Positions 47,374-57,719 of a stretch of DNA of 64,000 nt are shown here, piece after piece. The notes below the pieces were generated by a model. It saw nothing but the letters and a program-made list of their open reading frames with translations. It was not told the DNA's origin and ran no database searches. The DNA is from Quillaja saponaria (taxonomy: Eukaryota > Streptophyta > Magnoliopsida > Fabales > Quillajaceae): positions 16,155,001 through 16,219,000 of the forward strand of contig CM055605.1 in the NCBI GenBank assembly GCA_029379385.1, read 5' to 3'. Every line of letters starts with the position of its first letter. Positions within the stretch are counted from its first letter, which is position 1. Position numbers and translations under genes: made by a program.

Positions 47374-48330
47374 TTTGTAGGCACTAAAATTTTTCATTGC
47401 CTACTTGTTTAATCGATATTAAAATAAAATATTGATTATTTAAATTGGAAATAAATAATCAATCAAATCATGAATTAACTACTGAGATGTTGATTAGTCC
47501 AAATACAATTGACAAATTAAATACTAGGTAATCAATTAGCAATCAAGTGTTGATTGGGAATAATTATTAGAAAATTGATTCTTGATTGTAATCAAAATCA
47601 TAATTGATTTGATGATTAAATATTGATTGAGAAAAATCCTCTCTAATCCCCATTTAATCATCCAAGTTAATGGCGATTAGTATTTCAATCATCATGACTC
47701 AAATGCCAATTATTCATTGTCAAATCTCATCATCCTTAAATCATATTAAATTACACCAAATCATGTTAAAACACTCAATCACCAAAATTGCCTTAATTCC
47801 TAAATTCCTACACTTTAGCCCTCTCGAGGCACAGAAGCTCTTTAAAGCTGTTTTGATTTCTCTCTTAAAAAAGAGTTTTAAAAAGTCACAAAACCTTATG
47901 ATCAAGCCCAATACCATAGAGACCACAAGAAATTTTCCAACGACCATCTACAACGTTGTTTTGAAAAAAGTTTCATCATTTTTATCCAAGATTAAGATAC
48001 ATAGCTCTTGGATCAAACAAAGAATTAAAGGAGATCAAATTAGAGGATCTTATTCTTTTTTTCAAAAAAAAAGAATATTAATGCAAAGGTTATATCGTAT
48101 TTTTATAAATATAACAGAATTATTATTTTTGTACATGCTTTCTTGTCTATTACTTTCAAGCATGAATATTTTGTTCATACAATTTAATATGAGAATTTTG
48201 CACAGAGATCTGTTACATCTGTTTGATTTGGTTTGTATTTAATTTAGGTAGTAGAAGTATCCATTAAGAAAATCTATAGATCATTAATTTTTCTTTACAA
48301 GTATTTAAATGGAGAATTTTAAAATTTTCT
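47374..48330 (+). repeat. Probable 3' LTR of the second gypsy element
   Basis: TGTAGGCACTAAAATTTTTC at 47374 follows a GAAGTAGGG polypurine-like tract, the arrangement at the 3' LTR of the gypsy families that carry the gag type at 45405. The first 250 bases are rich in repeated ATTGATTA motifs. The right end is uncertain and no second LTR is in the window. Confidence 0.4.
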
Positions 48331-50460
48331 AGTTTATCACTCCTTTTCAACAGATGGTCATTTAATTGAAAACGATACATTTAATTTATGCTCTTCAAGT
48401 CTTTAATAAAACAGCTCTGATTGATAACAATCAATATAATGTGTTTTATATCTTTTCAATCTTCAAGGTCATTGGATTGATCAAAGTTATACGAGAGTTT
48501 TGATTCAACAATGCATTTTATTTGAATTGATGAATCAGCATTTGAATGATCTTAGTAGATAATGCATAAACTCATTTTCAGCTGTTGACTGTGGTTCAGC
48601 GAATAGTCATTTCAGTAGTTTGGATCTCGTTCTAGCTTATAGTCATTTATCAAAACTATGTCCTTCATTCCTTTATGATCCTTTTTAATAACAAATAAAG
48701 GATATGCTTCATTGTAGTGATCAAAAGAGCATCAAATTGAAAAATAGTAACACGGTCAACAATATAGAAAAGAAACTTAGAATGTATAGCTATTCCTTAG
48801 AGTTATAAATATCCATAGCCTGTAATTTATTCTGTATCATTCAATTGTGCCCCAAAGTTGTTCTTTGATTTAAGGACAGGGTGGGAAAGTATTGTTGCAT
48901 GTAGGTTCTATTCTTTCAACTGACTCATAAAAGTTGTAATTAGAATTCATTGAACATTATATTATCATTCCTTGGTACATGATAATGTTATATTTATAAT
49001 CTAAATCTTTATTGAATAGATGAAAATTTTACATGTCAATTTAGCTTGATACTTGTATTGTCTCATATGTTCTTTTGCCCTTTTATAAATAGTATCCTTG
49101 GTGGGAATCTCTCGCAAACAAAGTCATTTGGTTAGATTTATTTCTTAATGAAGTTGAAGGACATCGGTTTGAATGTCAGGTAGATTCTGGGCTTGAACAG
49201 AAGTACAATTATGTTTAAGCAGGGTTGTAAACAATCTAGCTCAACGTGAGTTTTGATATACTCATGTTTGATATATCAGAGAAGAAAATAATCATATAGA
49301 TCAATGGTGAAAATTGAACCTGAAATCTAATCAGTACATTGTTTTAGTCAGTTAAAGTAAGATCTTATCGACTATTTATTCATATTTTTTAAGAAATAAT
49401 GTTAAGATATTAAACTTTATATTCTTATTATATAACTACCATATTTTTTTAAAATATGTTCTTATGTATTAATCTCATCATTTATATTGTAATTTATTGT
49501 TACCAAATATGCAAATATGCTTTAACTATGTTACTTGTCCCATACGCATACACCTCGCATCATTTTTCTTACCACATACAATCTTCATGTAAGGAAACTA
49601 TGTTTATATGATCATGAAAGGATACACCTAACATATACACTAGACTCTATAATTTTCTCCCTAGTGAAAAAGAAAGACAACGTCAATTGTAGTAGTAAAT
49701 TAATTTGAAAAGTTTTCTAATTGGATACAAATGTATATATAGTGCAATGGATGAATTATCATTATATAACAATACACATTAATTATATAATTATTATTAT
49801 TTTAAAAATATTACCATATGTTAAAATTTGATTATAATTCATTCAATGTATATATTAAGTTAGGTTATATACTTTGTATTGTATTACATCAATCATCAAT
49901 GTAGAAAGAGAAAACTTCAAAGAAGCAAATTTATTGTTTTTAGCTGTGACAAAAATGGATAAAATTAGAGAAAAGCACATAGTCTCAATCATAGTCCCAT
50001 ACTCCCATTGTGACATAAAAGTTAAACTACCTACCAAATCCATTCTGTCATCTATCTCGTTGTGATCTCTAACAAATTCCCTCTTACCAACCTAATTAGT
50101 CAAATTCAAATATTCATTGTCATTTATCAATTAACTACACATTTAATTATTAGACATTATTACCAAAAAATATATTCTGACGAGTGTTTTTAAAATATTT
50201 GTTATCATGTATAATATACATAAAAATCTAACCTAATACTCTTAAAGTATCTATTATCATGATACATAAAAAATCTCACCTACCCACATTCACTAACGAT
50301 CATTACCAAAAAAAATTTATATAATGTTCTTAAAATATTTGTTAAAATAATATGCATAAATATTATCCTATTACAAATAACGAGTTATTAATTTTAAGTA
50401 TTTTAAATTTAATAGCTACACTTTGTTTAAGAAAAAAAAAATCTCTATGTTATCCCCTCT
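48331..50460. other. Intergenic, no gene recognised
   Basis: AT-rich, with dispersed GATTGATAA and TTTCTTTA-type runs. Short frames at 49855-50065 on both strands overlap each other and show no domain. The right part is the upstream region of the MYB gene. Confidence 0.45.
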
Positions 50461-50468
50461 CTCTTTTC

Positions 50469-50663
50469 TATATATGCAAATACAAATGACATGAATCTTC
50501 CTTTCACTTACCCTCAAAATCATATTTTCTCTTTTGGAAATTAACCATGTTCTCTTCTATAATCTTGCTCTTTCTTTCTTTCCAAACTGGTAAAAACAAA
50601 AAGGGCACCAATTAAGAAAGATAAAAGAACACATACTTATCTATTTACTATATATATATATAT
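50469..50663 (+). promoter_or_regulatory. Candidate core promoter of the MYB gene
   Basis: Two TATA-like elements are present: TATATAT at 50469-50475 after a CT-rich run, and a longer TA run at 50649-50663, about 60-75 bases before the start codon. The first would give a leader of about 220 bases, the second one of about 40. The sequence alone does not decide between them. Confidence 0.35.
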
Positions 50664-50722
50664 TAGAATTAGTAGATCCACATATATTTATCACCATCAC
50701 TCTCCAATAACTGAAAAGAAAA

Positions 50723-51702
50723 ATGGGACGAGCACCTTGTTGTGAGAAAGCTCACACCAATAGAGGCGCTTGGACCAAAGAGGAAGATCAACGTCTTATC
50801 CACTATATCAGCCTCCATGGCCAAGGTTGTTGGCGCTCTCTACCTAAAGCCGCAGGTATCTATCTATCTATATATATATATCTATTAATTATTCTCACTC
50901 TCTCCCTCGATCTCTCTCTCTAAACATTTCGGTGAATTTAATTACAGGATTGCTCAGATGTGGCAAGAGTTGTAGATTGAGATGGATAAATTACCTTCGT
51001 CCAGGCCTCAAACGCGGGAATTTCACCAATGAAGAAGATGAATTGATTATTAAGCTCCATAGCATACTTGGAAACAAGTAAATTAACCCATGTTCCTCTT
51101 GTTTCCCCATTTGGATTCTTAATTAATATATAATTTAATTTAATTGCAGATGGTCTGTGATTGCTGCACGATTACCTGGTAGAACCGATAACGAGATAAA
51201 AAACTACTGGAATTCTCACATCAAGCGTCAACTCATCACAAATGGAATTGACCCACAAACTCATCATCCGCTGAATTTTAATAAAACAACAGTTATCACT
51301 ATGACCACCACCTCTACCTCCTCCTCAACCGTCGCCACTCAATTGGATTCCAAAAATTCCTCTCAGTCTCCATCATCATCTTTGACCATTGCAGAAACTA
51401 GTAGTATTCTCAAGAAACAAAATGATGATGATAAGAATAATAATAATAATAATAATAAATGCATATCAAAGCCCAAGAGGAAGCAAGCAAACTACAACAT
51501 TAGCAGCATTACCACCAAGAAAGAATCGCCTGAACGAAGTTTGGGCCAAAATAATGTCAATTTGGAGCTTTCAATCGGTCTCATCCCATTTCGATCCAAC
51601 TACATGAATTCTTCTGAGGAGTCTCAGACTGCAACTTTGTGTTTATGTTACAAATTAGGGTTTCATGGGAAGAAGTTGTGTAGGAATTGCCAGAAGAAGT
51701 AG
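50723..51702 (+). CDS. R2R3-MYB transcription factor, subgroup 4 repressor type
   Basis: Three exons: 50723-50855, 50948-51077 and 51150-51702, joined at GT...AG introns of 92 and 72 bases, giving 816 coding bases and 271 residues. The start [20 protein letters not shown] is the family N-terminus. R2 ends at [20 protein letters not shown] and R3 includes [20 protein letters not shown]. Both introns sit at the conserved R2R3-MYB positions. After R3 comes [11 protein letters not shown], the subgroup-4 C1 motif, and later NLELSIGL, an EAR-type repression motif, followed by [17 protein letters not shown], a CxC...CxxC zinc-finger-like motif. Such proteins (MYB3/4/7/32, AmMYB308 relatives) repress phenylpropanoid and lignin genes in the nucleus. 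The bHLH-contact motif in R3 has I and V where two leucines are usual. An asparagine run is encoded by an AAT microsatellite (51434-51458). No lesion is visible. Confidence 0.95.
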
Positions 51703-52799
51703 AAGCAAAAATGGAATGGGCTTTACCTCAACAGATAATTTGGAATTCATAATTTTATTTTTTTTAATTAGTAGAAAGAATTATGTCTTGTAGGTTTGAT
51801 CCTACATTAGTTGTTACATTTCTAGTACTAGATTTTTAGAAGTTACTGCCTTAATTTTTGTTTTTATGTTTTGGTTATTAATCATATTGGCTATTTTTAT
51901 TTTTATTTTCTTTTCACGCTACAAGATTGAATTCTTGACTAATAATATTATGGCGATGGGTTTCCCACTATAAATTTAACATTCTCCTTCTATAATAACT
52001 AGAAATAAAAAATTATGAATCTATTAAATAAACAATTATTTATTAATTTTTATTATAATTAAGATTTCAAGCATTATCTAAAATCTAATAAGGATGTGTT
52101 TAGAACCAAAATATTTTAATTAAATTCATTCTAAATGAATTCTATTAAATTTTTGCATTCAAAATCCTTTTAAGTTAGAGTTCAATTTATTTGAAATCAC
52201 ATTTTATTCAAAAGTTTCTATTTTGAATTCTTACCAAAATTGGTCTGTTTTGGTGAGAATTCAATTCCCTGTCTTGGTAAAAACTTGATTTGACCAATAT
52301 ACCTGTAACTTTTAATAATTCTTCTTGTAAACCCTAGTAAATAGAAAATAACACATATCTCTGCATTCATTGTGTCCACTTCCATATGCTCTACAATCAT
52401 GTGCTTCACCATCCTTGCTTGCAAGGATATACTCTCTATCTTCTTTTCTATTACAAACTGAAAATTTAACATACATTTTGGAATGATGTACATAAATTAC
52501 CGTGATTACGTAAATAATAAATTCTCATAAAATTAAAATAAAAAGAGTTTTGGTATATATATGTATACGTGTTTAATTAGAGAAGATTCATTTCCACCAT
52601 ATCGTGGGTTGACTTTGACTTAGATTTTATTTCATGTAAATGGAATGAATAAGCAATATTAATAGATGTATATATATTGAATTGAAATTAATGATTGTGT
52701 ATATAAATAATTGAATTACTTTGTATCATAAATTAGAAAAAGAAAGCTAAACCATTTGTTTATAATATAATAATTGGTTTGTCCCTAGTTATCTCTTGC
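51703..52799. other. MYB 3' flank, no further gene recognised
   Basis: The 3' untranslated region and terminator lie in the first few hundred bases; several T-rich and AATAAT-like signals occur at 51755-51910. A minus-strand frame at 52493-52218 (91 codons) has no recognisable domain and I do not call it a gene. Confidence 0.45.
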
Positions 52800-54924
52800 T
52801 TAACCGACTTAGAATGTATTTTTCCTTGCATTTACAGTAGCTGTGCTCTGCTTCTCCACCTTCCTTTATGCTTTCTTCTTCCTGAACATGTGTCTTTCTT
52901 TTTGTTCTTTTTCTTTTTGTTTGCAAAGAAGCTTTTTGATAAAGCCTTTAGGAGCTAAAAATGGCTCACTTAGGACCGGTTGGCAGTAACTTATTGCTGT
53001 TGTTTCATCCTTTCTTGCTTCTAATTTCTTTGTTGGCATTTTTCTGGCCATGTGGAGGGGATGTCTCCCTTGTTGATGTGGGTGCATTTTCAAAAAAAGA
53101 GAAAAAATGAATAGGGACAACAAGTGGTGAGCTACCCTATTTTGGGTTGTTGGCAGCAAGCCACAAATTCTGGGGGTATGTTCGTGTAGGGGTTGGTTTG
53201 AGCCAAAGAACAAAATTAGATAATTGAATGGCTTTGGGTTGGTTATTACGGTATAGAGATAAAAAAATTTGTTGTGTGAAAATCCTTTAATTTTAGCTAT
53301 TATAGATAAAGTTAGCCACCATAAAATTATTTTTTCTCCCTTAAAAGTTAAAATTTATATACTTTTGGAGGTTGTAGCCATGAGAGGGATAGTTTATTAG
53401 ATGTTTTAAGCTTAGCCGAAAGACGGTCTTAAAGGTCCTAGCCATGGGGTGTATGAGTTATGTAATGGATTGTGTTAAGTTTAATTACATAGTTAATTAG
53501 GTAAGTAAATTAACTTTTAAGAGGTTTAATTAGTTAATGGTTGAATCTAAATTAAAGTGTAAATAATTAATGAATGTGTGAATTAGGGAGAATAATTTAT
53601 GATTTAATTTAAAGATATGAATGTATCTTAAGTAACTTTAAGTAATTACTCTAAGTTTAAGTTAAGAATGCGAAATACGATTAATGTAAAGAATATGAGG
53701 TAAATTAATTTAATTAGAAAGACATGTGTATACTGATTAGTGAGCAAAAGGTTTAAGAGAATCTAAATGTTATAGGTATATTAGAAGCAGGTTATATAAA
53801 TATCGTTAGTTAATAGTAAATGTTCTTACACCTTTGCAGACTAGACTGATTGACGAACCACATCCTTGAGTCTTGTGATTGAATTACGTGCATTTTGGTT
53901 GCCAGATGATTATGTAAATTAAATTATATGAATTTGAATATTCGAATGATGCTTGTTATTTGATATTGTTTGTGGTTGATAAGGGCCAACAAAGTGAAAT
54001 TTTCTAAGAAACTATTTTTATTTCCAAAATTGAAATCCAGGTGCACCCAAGATCTTCTAATCTGAATTTTCGAGATATTTTGATTCTGATGAATGTTTTA
54101 AAAGTAGAGTACTCAACCTCGGTGAGATGTATTATGTATGGAGATTAATCTGTTGTCAAGTGTGTATATGTCTTATAGGAGATGATACTGTTGTGCATGA
54201 CTGAGTTACTTGTTAGCCCTTTGTTTGCTTATATGCTTGGATTTCTTTGTATGATTTGGTTACTATGTTGAAAAGTGTGAAATATATGAATTGTGATTGT
54301 ATGATAATTATAAGTACATATGTGTACAATTAAATTTAGACATAAGATTAATCAGTGATATATATGTTGTGTGATGCTGGCACCCTCAGAGTATGTGGTT
54401 TGCTCACTGAGTCCTTATGACTCACTTTTTTCTTTATTTTTGTTTTTTTTAGTTTTAAGAAAATATTGTTCGCCTTGTTAGAATTTGTTACTTGCCAACA
54501 CTGCTGCAGCAAGGTATATCTCAGAACACGCACTTTAGGCCTAAGGGATGACACTTGCAGTCACTTTAGGTGTTATATATTGTTGTTATATATATATTGA
54601 ATTAACCATAGTGATTTCATGTTTTGTTAAGAGTAGAGTTACTCTGTATATTATGATTTTATGGTTTATTGTTGACCTTGTAAACATGTTGTTTCTATGT
54701 ATTATGGGTATATTCAATTTTATAAGGAACCACTGCCAAATTTTCAGTAAACGTTTTATGTTTAATAACAGAGTCATGATTTTATTTTAATTCAGTAACA
54801 TTTTATTAGTCTAAACTATAATTTTTTTAAGAGTAAAAAATGTATAGTACTTGAGTATTCAGGGTTACAGGGGTATAGTTATCCATTCCTCCGACTAGTC
54901 ACACTTTTATTTGAAGGTATGACA
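52800..54924 (+). repeat. Solo LTR related to the Tekay-type LTR
   Basis: It shares block order with 20803-23573: CCCTATTTTGGGTTGTTGGC (53133), GCAGACTAGAC (53838), CATCCTTGAG, GGTTGCCAGAT (53897), a run of about 30 identical bases including GGTTGATAAGGGCCAACAAA (53973), GCTCACTGAGTCCTTATGAC and ATCCATTCCT (54881). It ends GGTATGACA at 54924. No primer-binding site or internal region follows, so it is a solo LTR or truncated end. The 5' boundary is uncertain, and TTCTC after 54924 has no clear partner upstream. It lies 1.1-3.2 kb downstream of the MYB gene. Confidence 0.75.
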
Positions 54925-55609
54925 TTCTCCTATTGACTTCTTGAGGCAATATTTTAGTTTTGATTGTAGATTCAGATATTTGGTTATGGATTTCTTTTTT
55001 TTCTTTTCTTTTAGAATAATGAGTAAATCTTCTACAACCATATTTTTGTATTTTCAATAAGAGAATAATCAAAAGATCAAGCTGATTAGGCCTTGTTATA
55101 ATATAATAGTTAAGAGTGTATTCACTAACTTCAAATAAGGTATTGTTATAGTATAATTGTTAAAAAAGTCTTGACTAATACTCTAGTATTTTTGGGTTTG
55201 TGATTCAATCTTTTCATTATGATCACTGCATTTTAATTGATGTAAAACCCATCTAAGAACATTGGTCTCTTTTACATAGCTTTCTAAATTTGTCAAATAT
55301 CAACCAATGGCCATGCAAAGCATTTTGTCTATTTCCAGAACAATTTTTCTATTATTATTGTTATATTATATATAATAAGAGGGAATTCCATATAATATAT
55401 GATATGTATATTACTTGTAAAAACTGGATATGCTAAGTATATAATATCAAATTCAGTCTTATATTCAATAATTCTTTAGAATATATTGTATCAATAATCA
55501 AAATCATTGTTTATGTTTGTTTCATTTATTGTCTCAATAATGAAAATTGAACGAAATATCTTTGCTATTGTAGTAGCATATATGGGTTAGTTATTGTGAT
55601 TAGTTATTT
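54925..55609. other. No gene recognised
   Basis: AT-rich. Two diverged copies of a TTGTTATARTATAATWGTTAA motif occur near 55093 and 55143, about 50 bases apart. Part may be the 5' end of the Harbinger element that follows. Confidence 0.4.
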
Positions 55610-56835
55610 CATATTTATAGATATGTGACTTGGATTGAGAGGCCAATTTGCCATATAGAATTGAAAAAGAACATGTGAGATGAGAGTTAATGTGGATAAT
55701 ACAAACAAGTGAAAGGTATCATGACATTTTACAAATGGGGCCTAATGCATTTGATCATCTAGTTACTGTGTTAAGAGAAACTAGTTTTCTTAAAGACACT
55801 CAATACTATAGTTTGGTTCAATAGTAGGTAGTTAAATCTTTCCATATGTTATTACATAATGTGTGGAATAAAACTATAAAATTCTTTTTCATTAGTTCAA
55901 GTATGGCTATTAGTTGTAATTTTCACCAAGTTTAAGAGCACTAATGACCCTTGAGGATTTATTTTTTGTACCTCCTGATGGAAATATAAACCTAGCTGAA
56001 ATTTTGCATAGTAAAAAGATATTATCCTTACTTTAAGGTACATGTATATTTTAATTCTTAAATTACCATGACTAGAGTATTATGTGCTCATAAAAATTCA
56101 TAGAATTGTGTTGGTGTTATTTATGGGATCCACATTTGTGTCAAACTTCCAAAAGATGACATGCCTAGATATATAGGAAGGAAGGCTATCCTATAATGAA
56201 TATAGTCGTTGCTTGTACTCTTGATCTTAGATTTACATTTGTGATAGCTAGTTAGGAAGGATTTACTTCTGATTTAAAAATATTAGAAAATACCTTACAT
56301 AAAGAAGATAAGTTCAAGGTTCCTTAAGATATAGTTATTGGCATCATTATTTTAGTTATTACTTACTAGTTTTAGTGTCCATTTGAAATTAAATAATTTT
56401 TTTAGGTAAATTATATTTGGTTGATGTTAGATACATGCTCAGGTCAGGGTTCATTACATCTTAAAATAGTACAATATATCATCTTAAAGAATATTCTCGC
56501 ATGCCACCACAAAATCTAAATAAGTTATTCAACTTAAGACAGGCATCATTACGTAATGCTATAGAAAGATCATTCGGTGTACTAAAGAGAAGATTTCTCA
56601 TTACAAGAAGTGAAACGGAGGCACAATTTGATATTTATACCTAAGATGAAATTGTGTTAGCATGTTGTATATTACACTATTTTCTTATGAGTGTTGATTC
56701 AGATAAAATGATTCTACCAGAAGTTAATAAGAAAATTATGGAATTAGAGATTAATAATGAAGATATTCATAAAGATGATGATTATAGACAATAAGAGATG
56801 ACGTGGCTTCACGAATGTATAATGATTATATTTGT
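55610..56835 (+). pseudogene. PIF/Harbinger transposase (DDE_Tnp_4), decayed
   Basis: Conserved pieces occur in family order across frames: RPIWHIELKKN-like start (55638), AFDHLVTVLRETSFLKDTQ (55744-55803), SFHMLLHNVWNKTIKFFF (55838-55892), then the catalytic region DCVGVIYGTHICVKLPKDDM (56103-56162; the usual GAIDGTH aspartate is tyrosine), CTLDLRFTFVIAS (56216-56254; the usual GWEGS follows as EGFTSD after a stop), YYLVD-like (56408), and NLRQASLRNAIERSFGVLKR (56531-56590) then DEIVLACCILHYFLMSVDSD (56646-56705). Multiple stops and frame changes are present. No Harbinger terminal repeats or TTA duplication were identified. The intact family member would cut and paste DNA with a partner MYB-like protein. 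Confidence 0.85.
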
Positions 56836-57635
56836 CATCATTAGTTATTATTTGTAGACTATTTTGAAAATTATGTAATGTTAATTTGTACAATATATAT
56901 ATTAGAAAACCTGAATGAAGGAAAAAAAATAATTATATCTATTGTAGCAAAATTTGTCATTAGCTTTAGTCGAACTCTAAATACTATCTTATCATCATTT
57001 GGTTTGAATGATATTGATGTGTTTTTTGAATATTGTGGTTTAAATATATGTTTTTTAATAAACAGTTATATTCCTTCAAATATTTTGTGATAGGAAGCAA
57101 GCTATTGTAAGAATAAGTCTTGCACTTTGAAAACTTTATTTGTTATAGTTTTTTTTTTTTTTTTAAAGACCATCAAAAGCATTTAGGATTCCTTATTTAA
57201 CTGAGATTGAACTTTATTTCTTTGTTATATTTGTAGAACAATTATACATTTTTATAACATTTTTTTTTCTTTTCAAGCTAAACAATCGAGAAAGATAATG
57301 AATGATGATGAAGTATCAACATCAGCAAAGTCAACATCATAATAGCCAACAAGTTCAAAATTTTCACTTTTTGGATATAAGATATAAAATATTGATTTCT
57401 TATTAGATATAAAAAATTTTCTTTTTCAAATAGTTAAATGTTAGTTTTTTGGACATGCTTGGTATCTAGCACACATACATACACTGAACATGATATTTGG
57501 TCTCCTAGCTGTAAGATGAAGTACAGATCTGATCATACCTTTGTATTTTTCTTTTTTTAATTTACATTCTTACCAGATTCATCATTATCAAGTTTTGTTG
57601 ATATGCTAATAAGAATATGCTTATTATTTGATACT
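56836..57635. other. No gene recognised
   Basis: AT-rich 3' flank of the Harbinger remnant. A 70-codon frame at 56878-57090 has no known domain. Long T runs occur at 57149-57164. Confidence 0.4.
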
Positions 57636-57719
57636 TGATAAAATATATTTAAGTGATTTAGCATACAGATTAGCATAAATTGATAAAATATTTTCAAGTG
57701 ATTTAGCATACAGATTAGA
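57636..57719. repeat. 45-bp direct repeat, two copies
   Basis: TGATAAAATATATTTAAGTG at 57636 and TGATAAAATATTTTCAAGTG at 57681, both followed by ATTTAGCATACAGATTAG. The units are adjacent and nearly identical. Confidence 0.88.

Noticed and set aside
49130..49190. GGTTTGAATGTC motif resembling a tRNA T-arm
   Set aside because: No acceptor stem, D-arm or anticodon arm could be paired around it.
52218..52493. Minus-strand 91-codon frame
   Set aside because: No recognisable domain or splice context; AT-rich composition like the surroundings.
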